From Sporosarcina sp. NCCP-2222 (GTDB lineage Bacteria; Bacillota; Bacilli; Bacillales_A; Planococcaceae): a stretch of DNA of 64,000 bases. The first letter of the stretch is position 1; every line of letters begins with the position of its first letter. The notes beneath the pieces were generated by a model. That model saw only the letters and a list, made by a program, of their open reading frames with translations. It was not told the origin of the DNA and made no database searches. Shown here piece after piece: positions 48,709 to 57,228 of the stretch. Both the position numbers and the translations under genes were made by a program. The DNA is taken from the NCBI RefSeq assembly GCF_023168145.1, contig NZ_BQYK01000008.1:7302-71301 (forward strand), written 5' to 3'.

Positions 48709-50169
48709 ATGACACAGCTTTCTCAACATAATGCACCCATTGCCGAAGCATTAACAAAATATAAAGCGATGCGCGTCGTCCCTTTTGACGTCCCTGGCCA
48801 CAAACGAGGACGCGGAAATGAAGAATTGGCGGCTTTCCTTGGTGAGCAATGCTTGAGCGTGGATGTCAATTCCATGAAACCGCTCGACAATCTCATTCAT
48901 CCCGTATCTGTCATTCGGGAAGCGGAACAGCTGGCAGCCGAAGCTTTCGGTTCAAAACATGCATTCTTCATGGTGAATGGAACGACTTCTGCAGTGCAGG
49001 CAATGGTCATGACAGCCTGTAAAGCAGGGGAAAAGATCATTTTGCCGCGCAATGTACATCGCAGTGCAATTAATGCGCTCATTTTAAGCGGGGCCATACC
49101 TGTCTATGTGAATCCAGGCGTTCAACAAGAACTTGGAATTCCATTAGGTATGGCTCTCGATGACGTTCGGCGGACTATGGAAGAAAACCCGGACGCCAAA
49201 GCCATTTTAATTAATAATCCTACCTATTACGGGATTTGTTCCAATTTACAAGCCATAACGGATTTAGCACATGAGTATGGCATGCTCGTCCTTGTCGACG
49301 AAGCACATGGCACACATTTTTATTTTAATGAAGAACTTCCTGCATCAGCCATGTCAGTTGGAGCCGACATGGCTGCTGTCAGCATGCACAAATCAGGCGG
49401 TTCCCTTACGCAAAGCTCCTTCCTTTTGATCAATAATGACGTAAGCGAGGGCTATACACGCCAAATTATTAATTTGACTCAAACGACGAGCGGATCCTAT
49501 TTGCTCCTTTCCTCCTTGGATATCTCAAGGAAGAATTTAGCGCTGCACGGCAAGGAAATCTTCGATAAAGTGATTGGCATGGCCCAATACACCCGTGAGG
49601 AAATCAATCAAATTGGTGGTTACTATGCCTATTCGAAAGAATTACTTAACGGAGATACAATTTTTGATTTCGACATCACGAAGCTCTCCGTACATACGCG
49701 CGAAATCGGTCTGGAGGGTATTGAAATCTACGATATCCTGAGGGACGAGTATGACATCCAAATCGAATTCGGAGATATCGGGAACCTCCTAGCTTATATT
49801 TCTGTAGGAGACCGGCATCGTGACATTGAACGGCTCGTGGCGGCACTTGGGGAGATCAAACGCCGATACGGCAAAGAGAGCGGTCAAATGTTTCAGCATG
49901 AATATATCAATCCGATCGTCGAGCTGACTCCACAGCAGGCATTTTACTCGGAGAAGAGGAATATGCCATTGGCCGAAAGTGCAGGACATATTTCAAGTGA
50001 ATTTGTCATGAGCTATCCCCCGGGCATACCGATCCTCGCTCCAGGTGAACGAATCACGGAGGAAGTGCTCGGCTATATAGAGTACTGCCGTGAAAAGGGC
50101 TGCTTCTTATCAGGAACCGAGGATAGCCAAGTCAAGCGAATCAACGTTGTAAAGGAGTCGGAGCGATGA
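48709..50169 (+). CDS. speA: Arginine decarboxylase SpeA (PLP, Orn/Lys/Arg fold)
   Basis: This 486-residue PLP enzyme resembles B. subtilis SpeA, which converts arginine to agmatine. It has D-V-P-G-H-K-R-G-R-G near the start, N-G-T-T-S-A-V-Q-A-M for cofactor phosphate binding, D-E-A-H-G-T-H-F near residue 200, and the PLP lysine in S-M-H-K-S-G-G-S-L-T-Q-S-S. Lysine or ornithine decarboxylase belongs to the same fold, but the downstream agmatinase supports arginine. AAGGGGTGGG precedes the ATG. Its stop overlaps the speE start (ATGA). Confidence 0.9.
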   Translation: MTQLSQHNAPIAEALTKYKAMRVVPFDVPGHKRGRGNEELAAFLGEQCLSVDVNSMKPLDNLIHPVSVIREAEQLAAEAFGSKHAFFMVNGTTSAVQAMVMTACKAGEKIILPRNVHRSAINALILSGAIPVYVNPGVQQELGIPLGMALDDVRRTMEENPDAKAILINNPTYYGICSNLQAITDLAHEYGMLVLVDEAHGTHFYFNEELPASAMSVGADMAAVSMHKSGGSLTQSSFLLINNDVSEGYTRQIINLTQTTSGSYLLLSSLDISRKNLALHGKEIFDKVIGMAQYTREEINQIGGYYAYSKELLNGDTIFDFDITKLSVHTREIGLEGIEIYDILRDEYDIQIEFGDIGNLLAYISVGDRHRDIERLVAALGEIKRRYGKESGQMFQHEYINPIVELTPQQAFYSEKRNMPLAESAGHISSEFVMSYPPGIPILAPGERITEEVLGYIEYCREKGCFLSGTEDSQVKRINVVKESER

Positions 50170-51017
50170 ATTTATGGTATACAGAAAATCACTCACCAAA
50201 TGTTCTCTTTTCCATTCGGGTCGATGAACACCTTTATTCCGGAAAGAGCGAATTCCAGAAAATTGATATTTTGCAGACTCCCGAGTTCGGTCGGATTTTA
50301 ACACTCGATGGACTCGTCATGGTGACAGAGAAGGATGAATTTATTTATCACGACATGATCACTCATGTGGCGATGGCAACAAATCCTAAGATTAAAAAAG
50401 TGCTCGTCATCGGCGCTGGGGACGGCGGTACAGTCCGAGAACTGACAAAATATGCATCACTGGAACAGATTGATATGGTGGAGATCGATGAGATGGTCGT
50501 TGATGTGTGCAAAGAGTATTTGCCGCAGACCGCATCTAAATTGGACGATCCCCGGGTCAACCTTTATTTTGAAGATGGCTTAAAATTCGTACGCAATAAA
50601 GAAGATGAGTATGATTTGATTATTGTAGATTCAACCGATCCATTTGGGCCCGGAGAAGGTTTGTTCACCAAGGAGTTCTATGGCAATTGCTATAAAGCGC
50701 TGAAAGAGGATGGCATTTTAGTTAATCAGCATGAAAGTCCGTTCTATGAGGAAGACCGGCTCGGCATGCAGCGCGCGCATCAGCGGATCGTTGGATTCTT
50801 CCCTGTATGTAAAGTGTATCAAGTGCATATTCCAACCTACCCTTCCGGCCATTGGCTTTTCGGTTTCGCTTCAAAAAAGTATGACCCTGTCAAGGACTTG
50901 GATGCGGATGCATGGAACGCGCTCGGCTTGCAGACGAAGTATTACAACACGGACATCCATGTGGGCTCATTCGCGCTGCCAAACTATGTGAAGGAGCAAT
51001 TAAAAGATGTTGAATAA
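50166..51017 (+). CDS. speE: Spermidine synthase SpeE
   Basis: SpeE transfers the aminopropyl group of decarboxylated AdoMet to putrescine. The 283-residue protein starts M-N-L-W-Y-T-E and has the nucleotide-binding G-A-G-D-G-G-T-V-R-E (near residue 83), the acidic V-E-I-D-E-M, and the catalytic D-S-T-D-P-F-G-P-G-E-G-L-F near residue 158. The length equals that of typical Bacillus SpeE. It overlaps speA by 4 bases and speB by 11, so translation is coupled. Aminopropylation of other amines is possible. Confidence 0.94.
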   Translation: MNLWYTENHSPNVLFSIRVDEHLYSGKSEFQKIDILQTPEFGRILTLDGLVMVTEKDEFIYHDMITHVAMATNPKIKKVLVIGAGDGGTVRELTKYASLEQIDMVEIDEMVVDVCKEYLPQTASKLDDPRVNLYFEDGLKFVRNKEDEYDLIIVDSTDPFGPGEGLFTKEFYGNCYKALKEDGILVNQHESPFYEEDRLGMQRAHQRIVGFFPVCKVYQVHIPTYPSGHWLFGFASKKYDPVKDLDADAWNALGLQTKYYNTDIHVGSFALPNYVKEQLKDVE

Positions 51018-51867
51018 AAATATAGAAACATTCATCGGCTGTGACAATGACTATCAGGAAGCGGAACTCGTCCTATTCGGTGCACCATTCGATTCGACGA
51101 CATCGTTCCGTCCGGGTACCCGGTTTGCCAGCAAAGCAATGCGGGGTGAATCATTCGGCATTGAGACGTACAGCCCGTACCAGGACAAGGACCTTGAGGA
51201 TATTTCCGTCTTTGACGGCGGGGATCTGGAATTGATTTTTGGCAATACAGAAAAAGTGCTCGGGCAAATTGAAGAATATACGAGCAAAATCGTAACGGAC
51301 GGGAAAATTCCTGTTATGATCGGCGGAGAGCATTTAGTCACACTTGGGGCAGTTCGCGCAGTCGCGAAGCAGTACCCTGATTTGCACGTCGTCCAGTTCG
51401 ATGCGCACGCGGATTTGCGTGAAGACTATTTAGGCGAGCCTCTCTCCCATGCAACCGTGATCCATCGTGTATGGGACATCCTTGGCGATAATCGGATCTT
51501 CCAATTCGGCATCCGCTCCGGGGACCGCAGTGAATTCGCTTGGGGCAAGGATCGGGTCTTCACGAATAAATTCAATCTAGACGGATTGGAAGAAGTTGTT
51601 GAGCAGTTGAAAGGGAAACCAGTCTACTTGACGATAGACCTGGACGTGCTCGATCCTTCTGTATTCCCGGGAACCGGCACGCCTGAAGCAGGCGGTATCA
51701 GTTTTATGGATCTATTGCATGGAATTTTGACAGCAAGCGGCCTGAATATTGTCGCTTGTGACGTTAATGAATTATCACCAATCTACGATCAGAGTGGTGT
51801 TTCAACTGCTGTCGCATGTAAAGTGCTGCGAGAGCTTCTATTGGCAATCAACACAAATCAATCTTAA
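51007..51867 (+). CDS. speB: Agmatinase SpeB
   Basis: SpeB hydrolyses agmatine to putrescine and urea with two manganese ions. The 286-residue ureohydrolase shows the metal-binding motifs G-G-E-H (near 107), D-A-H-A-D (near 132) and D-L-D-V-L-D-P (near 210). It follows speE with an 11-base overlap, as in B. subtilis speEB. The product feeds both SpeE and the carboxyspermidine dehydrogenase encoded next, which begins 18 bases downstream. Confidence 0.95.
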   Translation: MLNKNIETFIGCDNDYQEAELVLFGAPFDSTTSFRPGTRFASKAMRGESFGIETYSPYQDKDLEDISVFDGGDLELIFGNTEKVLGQIEEYTSKIVTDGKIPVMIGGEHLVTLGAVRAVAKQYPDLHVVQFDAHADLREDYLGEPLSHATVIHRVWDILGDNRIFQFGIRSGDRSEFAWGKDRVFTNKFNLDGLEEVVEQLKGKPVYLTIDLDVLDPSVFPGTGTPEAGGISFMDLLHGILTASGLNIVACDVNELSPIYDQSGVSTAVACKVLRELLLAINTNQS

Positions 51868-51885
51868 TTGAAGGGGTGTTTTTAC

Positions 51886-53085
51886 ATGGGTAAAGCGTTA
51901 ATTATTGGTGCAGGTGGCGTAGCGAGCGTTGTGGCTCATAAATGTTGTCAAGTTCCAGATGTATTCGAGGAAATTTGCATTGCAAGCCGAACAAAGTCGA
52001 AATGTGATGCATTGAAAGAAAAATTGGACGGCGGCCGGACTAAAATCCAAACGGCACAAGTCGATGCGGATAACGTTCCTGAATTGGTTGCTTTGATCAA
52101 TGACTTCAAACCAGAAATCGTCATTAACGTAGCATTGCCATACCAAGACTTGACGATCATGGATGCATGTCTTGAAACTGGCGTTCACTATCTTGATACA
52201 GCAAACTATGAACCGCTTGATACGGCAAAATTTGAATACAAATGGCAATGGGCGTACAAAGAAAAGTTTGAACAAGCCGGCTTAACTGCTATTCTTGGCT
52301 GTGGCTTTGACCCAGGCGTAACTGGCGTCTTCTCAGCATACGCACAAAAACATTACTTCGATGAAATCCATACGATCGATATCGTGGACGCTAATGCAGG
52401 CGATCATGGTTATCCATTCGCAACGAATTTCAATCCAGAAATCAACATCCGTGAAATTACAGCGAACGGCCGCTATTATGAAGACGGTGAATTTAAGGAG
52501 ACACCGCCTCTTTCCGAGAAGCGCGTATATGATCTTCCAGAAATCGGTCCAAAGGATGTTTACCTTCTATATCATGAAGAACTGGAGTCTCTTGCGAAAA
52601 ACATTAAAGGCATTAAGAAAATCCGTTTCTGGATGACGTTCTCCGAGAAATATTTAACACATCTGAAAGTGCTTGAAAATGTCGGCATGACATCGATCGA
52701 GCCAATTCAATTCGAAGGACAGGAAATTGTGCCACTTCAATTCCTGAAAGCAGTACTACCGGATCCAGCTTCCCTTGGACCTCGGACAAAAGGGAAAACA
52801 AACATCGGATGTATTTTCCAAGGAACAAAAGACGGAGAAGAAAAGACATACTATGTCTACAACGTTTCCGATCACCAAGAATGTTACCGCGAAGTCGGTT
52901 CACAGGCGATTTCCTATACGACAGGCGTGCCTGCAATGATTGGTGCCATGTTGTTAATGAAGAATGAATGGAAAAAACCTGGCGTATATAACGTAGAAGA
53001 ATTCAACCCAGATCCATTCATGGAAGCTTTGAACGAATACGGCCTTCCATGGCAGGAAGATTTCAAACCGGTACTAATCGACTGA
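51886..53085 (+). CDS. Carboxy(nor)spermidine dehydrogenase
   Basis: This 399-residue NAD(P)H enzyme of the saccharopine dehydrogenase family condenses aspartate semialdehyde with putrescine (or 1,3-diaminopropane) and reduces the imine to carboxyspermidine (or carboxynorspermidine). The Rossmann motif G-A-G-G-V-A-S-V-V starts at residue 8; G-C-G-F-D-P-G-V-T-G-V-F lies near residue 142. In the same operon as a matching decarboxylase the assignment is strong. The ATG at 51886 is behind AAGGGG. Whether it prefers putrescine cannot be read from sequence, but SpeB upstream supplies that substrate. Confidence 0.9.
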   Translation: MGKALIIGAGGVASVVAHKCCQVPDVFEEICIASRTKSKCDALKEKLDGGRTKIQTAQVDADNVPELVALINDFKPEIVINVALPYQDLTIMDACLETGVHYLDTANYEPLDTAKFEYKWQWAYKEKFEQAGLTAILGCGFDPGVTGVFSAYAQKHYFDEIHTIDIVDANAGDHGYPFATNFNPEINIREITANGRYYEDGEFKETPPLSEKRVYDLPEIGPKDVYLLYHEELESLAKNIKGIKKIRFWMTFSEKYLTHLKVLENVGMTSIEPIQFEGQEIVPLQFLKAVLPDPASLGPRTKGKTNIGCIFQGTKDGEEKTYYVYNVSDHQECYREVGSQAISYTTGVPAMIGAMLLMKNEWKKPGVYNVEEFNPDPFMEALNEYGLPWQEDFKPVLID

Positions 53086-53102
53086 TTGGAGGATATGACG
53101 CA

Positions 53103-54245
53103 ATGAAATTGAATTTCAACCCTGCTGACGTTCCCTCCCCTTCTTATGTAGTGGATGAGGCTTTGTTAATTAGAAATCTGGAAGTGATGAAGCGAGTCAT
53201 CGACGAGACAGGCTGTAAAATACTGCTTGCGCAAAAAGGCTTCTCGATGTTCTCAGTCTATCCGCTTATCGGCCAGTATCTGGACGGTGTAACGTCTAGT
53301 GGCGTTCTTGAAGCAAGACTCGGCTATGAGGAAATGGGGAAAGAGGTTCACACATATGCTCCAGCTTTCTCGGACGCGGATTTCGATCAAATCTTACAAT
53401 ACTCTGATCACATCGTCTTTAATTCTTTCCGCCAATGGGAGAAATTCAAAGACCGAGTGAAAGAGAATCCGAAGAAAATCGAATGCGGCATCCGCATCAA
53501 TCCGGAGTACTCTGAAATTGAAGTGGATATGTACAACCCCTGCTTTGCCTACTCCCGTTTCGGTGTAACAAAGCAGCACTTCAAGGAAGACCAGCTCGAA
53601 GGGATTGACGGACTGCATTTCCATACAATGTGTGAACAAAACTCCGATACACTGGAACGCACTGTCAAAGTCGTCGAGGAAAAATTCGGCGAATATTTGA
53701 AAGGGCTCAAGTGGCTAAACTTTGGAGGCGGCCATCATATTACGAGACCGGATTATGACGTTGATCGTTTGATTCGCACAATTAATTACGTCAAAGAAAA
53801 ATACGGTGTGCAAGTGTACTTGGAACCGGGTGAGGCGGTTGCCTTGAATACCGGCTTCCTCGTCTCAACTGTCTTGGATACACTCGATAATGGTATGCCA
53901 ATCGCTATTTTGGACACATCTGCTTCTACGCACATGCCTGATGTTCTGGAAATGCCATACCGCCCTGAAATAGCCGGTGCCGGCAAACCGAATGAAAAAG
54001 CGCACACATACCGTCTTGGCGGACCAACTTGCCTTGCAGGCGATGTGATTGGAGATTATTCCTTTGATGAACCATTGAAGCCAGGAGATAAACTTGTCTT
54101 TGGCGATATGGCCCACTATACGATGGTAAAGAACAATACGTTCAACGGCATTAACCTGCCGTCTATCGTCTTAAACACAGTTGATGAAGGAATCAAAGTC
54201 ATCAAGCAGTTCGGCTATGAGGATTTTAAAAACCGGCTTTCCTGA
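53103..54245 (+). CDS. nspC: Carboxy(nor)spermidine decarboxylase NspC-like
   Basis: This 380-residue PLP enzyme of the alanine-racemase fold decarboxylates carboxyspermidine to spermidine (or the nor-form). The PLP lysine is in L-L-A-Q-K-G-F-S (near residue 43). N-F-G-G-G-H-H-I-T binds cofactor phosphate, E-P-G-E-A-V follows, and the conserved G-P-T-C-L-A-G-D-V-I-G-D-Y near residue 310 carries the active-site Cys/Asp. This G-P-T-C-L-A-G-D form is typical of CANSDC/CASDC and not of diaminopimelate decarboxylase. GGAGG precedes the ATG 17 bases after the dehydrogenase stop. It is the last gene before a strong terminator. Confidence 0.92.
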   Translation: MKLNFNPADVPSPSYVVDEALLIRNLEVMKRVIDETGCKILLAQKGFSMFSVYPLIGQYLDGVTSSGVLEARLGYEEMGKEVHTYAPAFSDADFDQILQYSDHIVFNSFRQWEKFKDRVKENPKKIECGIRINPEYSEIEVDMYNPCFAYSRFGVTKQHFKEDQLEGIDGLHFHTMCEQNSDTLERTVKVVEEKFGEYLKGLKWLNFGGGHHITRPDYDVDRLIRTINYVKEKYGVQVYLEPGEAVALNTGFLVSTVLDTLDNGMPIAILDTSASTHMPDVLEMPYRPEIAGAGKPNEKAHTYRLGGPTCLAGDVIGDYSFDEPLKPGDKLVFGDMAHYTMVKNNTFNGINLPSIVLNTVDEGIKVIKQFGYEDFKNRLS

Positions 54246-54331
54246 TGTATATGAATCCAGAATGACGCTACTATGTTTCGAGCGGAAGTCACCAATCGGT
54301 TTACTCTCCTTCTAAACAGGCAAAGCATACT

Positions 54332-54374
54332 AAAAGTGCATGACACCCATTACAGGGCTCATGCACTTTTTTGT
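54332..54374 (+). terminator. Terminator of the polyamine operon
   Basis: AAAAGTGCATGA and TCATGCACTTTT form a 12-bp stem with a 15-base loop, followed by TTGTTTC. Confidence 0.9.
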
Positions 54375-54484
54375 TTCTCCTTTTTCTTTAAAACCGCTCC
54401 TTCAGGTTCACCGAGGCTGCCGGTCATTTTTTCACCGTTCGCTTTAATTTTATCGAAGCCGAGTGATAAAAGAGGTGTTTCCAA
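54359..54484 (-). CDS. Possible 41-residue basic peptide
   Basis: On the minus strand a TTG 6 bases after AGTAGGAA opens a 41-codon frame (M-E-T-P-L-L-S-L-G-F-D-K-I-K-A-N-G-E-K-M, then a Lys-rich tail K-K-K-E-K-Q-K-S-A). Its stop codon falls in the stem of the convergent terminator, which would serve both directions. The composition is protein-like, but the start is weak and I do not recognise it. Confidence 0.4.
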   Translation of the reverse strand: METPLLSLGFDKIKANGEKMTGSLGEPEGAVLKKKEKQKSA

Positions 54485-54562
54485 TGTATGTTCCTACTCT
54501 TTGTTTTAAAATCAATCGCTTTCCAGATGTGTGAATACAAATGGACCGAAATATTTTCTAAA

Positions 54563-54592
54563 CAAAAAAAGTGTCCGAAGACACTTTTTTCA
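54563..54592. terminator. Terminator of the SEC-C gene
   Basis: AAAAAAAGTGTC and GACACTTTTTT pair around a CGAA tetraloop; it lies 5 bases after the stop and is symmetric enough to work both ways. Confidence 0.88.
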
Positions 54593-54596
54593 TCAC

Positions 54597-55595
54597 TTAT
54601 TCTTTGCCGGCATAGGCCATCATTTCTTTATAATACTTATTCATGGAAGACGGAGAAACACCAAACCATTCCGCCATTTCCTTCACCGTCATCTCAAGCA
54701 GGTCGAAATAGCCGAAATCATTGCCAAAACGTACGGCACCGGCTGCTATCGCGACATCCTTCCGGGCATTCGGCTGTTGCTCGACCAAATAATCCTCTAC
54801 CAAATCAAGCAGTTTTTCGGATTGGCGCTCATGCTCATCGAGGAAGTCCATGAAATGTGTAATGACACCCACTTCAAAATTACTAAATTCCTCCCCTTCG
54901 TATCCATTCGCAGCAAGCTTTTCCCAACATTCGACAGCATGGTCTTTAAAGAACTGTTCCTTTGTTTTAGAAGGTTCCTCTTTAAATTGAGATGCAATTT
55001 GCTCAAACACTTGCCCGTGATCCGCCGGGAAGAAAATTAAACTGGAGATTGCCAAGTATTGATTCTCTATACCCGATCCGTCCGGTAGGATAAAGCAGTA
55101 TAAGTGGACACCCACAGGTACGGGTTTATCGCTTTCCCGGCGCAGTCTGATCTGCTCCCCATCTAAAATCATATCCACTGTCAAATAATTCTCATCTACA
55201 TCTACGACCTGGCCAATAAACACTCTTGGCTGCTGCCATTGTGATAGCACGCGCTGGACTGATGGACGCAGCTGTTTCTTCTGCTGCTTATGTAAATAGG
55301 ATTGCCAAATATCCGTTCGATGATGGAAGAAAAATTCATCCAGTACAATAGCCTCGATCATCTCTTCCTGCAATTGGCCGTTTAGTCTAGCCTTCCATGA
55401 ATTGACCAGTTCCAAATAGGCCGGTACATCTTTGCGGTGCGGGTATTCATCATAAAAGTTTTGCAAAATCCGCTCTAATTCCTCAGCTTGTACCTCTTCC
55501 ACCGAGATTGTTTCCTTCGATTCACAACATTTCTTATATTTTTTTCCACTGCCGCATGGGCAAGGTTCATTTCGTCCTACCACTTTCTCACACAT
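54597..55595 (-). CDS. SEC-C motif zinc-binding protein of unknown function
   Basis: This 332-residue cytosolic protein starts with a SEC-C zinc motif (N-E-P-C-P-C-G-S-G-K-K-Y-K-K-C-C, residues 9-24), as found at the end of SecA. The rest is unknown. The middle has an OB-like strand region (F-I-G-Q-V-V-D-V-D-E-N-Y-L-T-V), and the last 40 residues resemble a helix-turn-helix (M-T-V-K-E-M-A-E-W-F-G-V-S-P-S-S-M-N-K-Y). The ATG at 55595 touches its AAAGG site, so a GTG at 55583 may be the true start. Its promoter overlaps the upstream terminator. Confidence 0.72.
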   Translation of the reverse strand: MCEKVVGRNEPCPCGSGKKYKKCCESKETISVEEVQAEELERILQNFYDEYPHRKDVPAYLELVNSWKARLNGQLQEEMIEAIVLDEFFFHHRTDIWQSYLHKQQKKQLRPSVQRVLSQWQQPRVFIGQVVDVDENYLTVDMILDGEQIRLRRESDKPVPVGVHLYCFILPDGSGIENQYLAISSLIFFPADHGQVFEQIASQFKEEPSKTKEQFFKDHAVECWEKLAANGYEGEEFSNFEVGVITHFMDFLDEHERQSEKLLDLVEDYLVEQQPNARKDVAIAAGAVRFGNDFGYFDLLEMTVKEMAEWFGVSPSSMNKYYKEMMAYAGKE

Positions 55596-55627
55596 CCTTT
55601 GAAAAATACGAACTCTTTCAGTTTACC

Positions 55628-55656
55628 ATTATAAAAAAAACTAGGCACTGAAACAA
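55628..55656 (-). promoter_or_regulatory. Promoter of the SEC-C gene
   Basis: TTGTTT, a 17-base spacer and TATAAT occur on the minus strand, ending 33 bases before the gene. The -35 lies within the terminator stem of the upstream transporter gene. Confidence 0.65.
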
Positions 55657-55677
55657 TATGGAATTGTTTCAGTGCCT
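55643..55677 (-). terminator. Terminator of the YfcC-type transporter gene
   Basis: AGGCACTGAAACAAT and ATTGTTTCAGTGCCT form a perfect 15-bp stem with a 5-base loop, followed on the minus strand by AGTTTTTTTTA. Confidence 0.92.
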
Positions 55678-55711
55678 TTTCATTTTTATGTCATCATATG
55701 TCAAAGTTCCG

Positions 55712-57109
55712 TTAAAACGGACCCCAATTCATCATGACTCCAATTGCGAGGAAGATGATGCCGAGTACTGTCCAGATTAGAAGAAGCGGCAAAACAAAGC
55801 GGACCCATTTCGTCCAAGCAATTCCGGCAATCGCTAAATTCGCCATCAAAATGCCTGATGTCGGCGTAATGACATTCGTGAATCCATCTCCCATCTTATA
55901 TGCCTGCACCGCCACCTGCCGTGGTATTTCCATCAGATCGGCCAGCGGAGTCATGATTGGCATGACGATGACGGCTTGGCCGCTTCCGGAAGATACAAGA
56001 ATATTAAACAATTCATTGGCTATGAACATGACAATGGCTCCACTCACACTTGTAAAGGGGGTCATCACACTGGCCATGCCTTGAACAATCGTATCTAGAA
56101 TTTTTCCATTCTCCAAAATAACGACAATAGAACGCGCCATTCCAATAATCATCGCGCCATAAACGAGTCCTTTTGCCCCTTCAAAGAATTCTTTTACAAG
56201 ACGGTTTGGCGTCAGTTTTGCAATGACTGCAGTTCCGACCGCTATGATGATGAAAATAGCCGCCATCTGATTCAAGCTCCATCCGTATTTGAAAACGCCG
56301 AATACGTAGAAGGCAATTCCTAACACAAGCCAAAGCAGTACCAATTTATGTACACCGGTAATCTGTACTTCCTTATTCAGATCTTCCCTTTCTTCCGTTT
56401 TCGGGAACGGGTTGCTGCCAAGCACACTCTTCATCGGGTCCTTTTTAATTTTCTTTACATACCACGCCACATAAAGAATGGTCGAAAGCAATATGGCAAT
56501 GTAGATGATAATACGATAGCCGATTCCAGAGAATAGCGGCAGCTGTGCAATTTGCTGGGCGGTTCCTGTCGTCAGCGGATCTAAAAAAGCTGTATTGAAA
56601 CCCGCATATGCACCTAAATAGATAATTGAAACACCGACTACCGCATCCAGTTTCATTGATCGAGCCAGAATAATTCCGATTGGAATAAAAGCGATAACCG
56701 CATTAACTATAATTCCAAGCGTTCCGAAAATAGAAAACAGCACCATGACGATAGTAATTAACACGATTTCCTTGTTCTTCGTCTTTTCAATCGTCTTTAG
56801 GATAAGTGCATCAATTGCCCCAGTCGATTCGATAACCGCAAATGATCCCCCTATCATGAGGACTAAGAAAATTAATGGTGCGGAGGCGATCATCCCATCT
56901 TGAATGGCCAGAAACACATCCATCGGACTTGCAGATGAGGATTCAATTTGTTCATAGCTATCCGGCACAACAATTGTGACGCCATCTACTTCTTCCCTTT
57001 GGAACTCACCCGCCGGGATGACATACGTCAATATCGCCATCAATACTAAGATCATGAACAAGATGACATACGCATCAGGTATTCCTAACTTCCATTTTTT
57101 CTTCTCCAC
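55712..57109 (-). CDS. YfcC family transporter (DcuC/AbgT-like superfamily)
   Basis: This 465-residue membrane protein has about 12 helices and belongs to the YfcC family (PF03606). It starts G-I-P-D-A-Y-V-I-L-F-M-I and has T-Y-V-I-P-A-G-E-F near residue 30, G-A-I-D-A-L-I near 100, and F-N-T-A-F-L-D-P-L-T-T-G near 175. The family carries dicarboxylates, arginine/ornithine, peptides or N-acyl compounds. The start is a GTG after GGAGTGG. It is divergent from the rpiR-M20-racemase operon, whose enzymes suggest that N-acylamino acids or dipeptides are its cargo. Confidence 0.85.
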   Translation of the reverse strand: MEKKKWKLGIPDAYVILFMILVLMAILTYVIPAGEFQREEVDGVTIVVPDSYEQIESSSASPMDVFLAIQDGMIASAPLIFLVLMIGGSFAVIESTGAIDALILKTIEKTKNKEIVLITIVMVLFSIFGTLGIIVNAVIAFIPIGIILARSMKLDAVVGVSIIYLGAYAGFNTAFLDPLTTGTAQQIAQLPLFSGIGYRIIIYIAILLSTILYVAWYVKKIKKDPMKSVLGSNPFPKTEEREDLNKEVQITGVHKLVLLWLVLGIAFYVFGVFKYGWSLNQMAAIFIIIAVGTAVIAKLTPNRLVKEFFEGAKGLVYGAMIIGMARSIVVILENGKILDTIVQGMASVMTPFTSVSGAIVMFIANELFNILVSSGSGQAVIVMPIMTPLADLMEIPRQVAVQAYKMGDGFTNVITPTSGILMANLAIAGIAWTKWVRFVLPLLLIWTVLGIIFLAIGVMMNWGPF

Positions 57110-57156
57110 TCTACCACTCCATTCTAAATTGTTCTACTATTCCGTTGACTAATCTA

Positions 57157-57208
57157 AGAATAAATCATATAATTTATTTTGACAACAATAAATTATATGA
57201 TTTATTCT
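57157..57208. promoter_or_regulatory. 22-bp-arm palindrome carrying two divergent promoters
   Basis: Identical inverted arms (57157-57178 and 57187-57208, AGAATAAATCATATAA...) flank an 8-base centre. On the plus strand TTGACA (57179-57184) and TATTCT are 18 bases apart. On the minus strand TTGTCA and TATTCT are about 17 apart. Both -35 boxes lie in the centre and both -10 boxes at the arm ends. A dimer or tetramer of the RpiR protein bound here would block both promoters. Confidence 0.85.
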
Positions 57209-57228
57209 AAAGAAGGATTGGTATAGTC

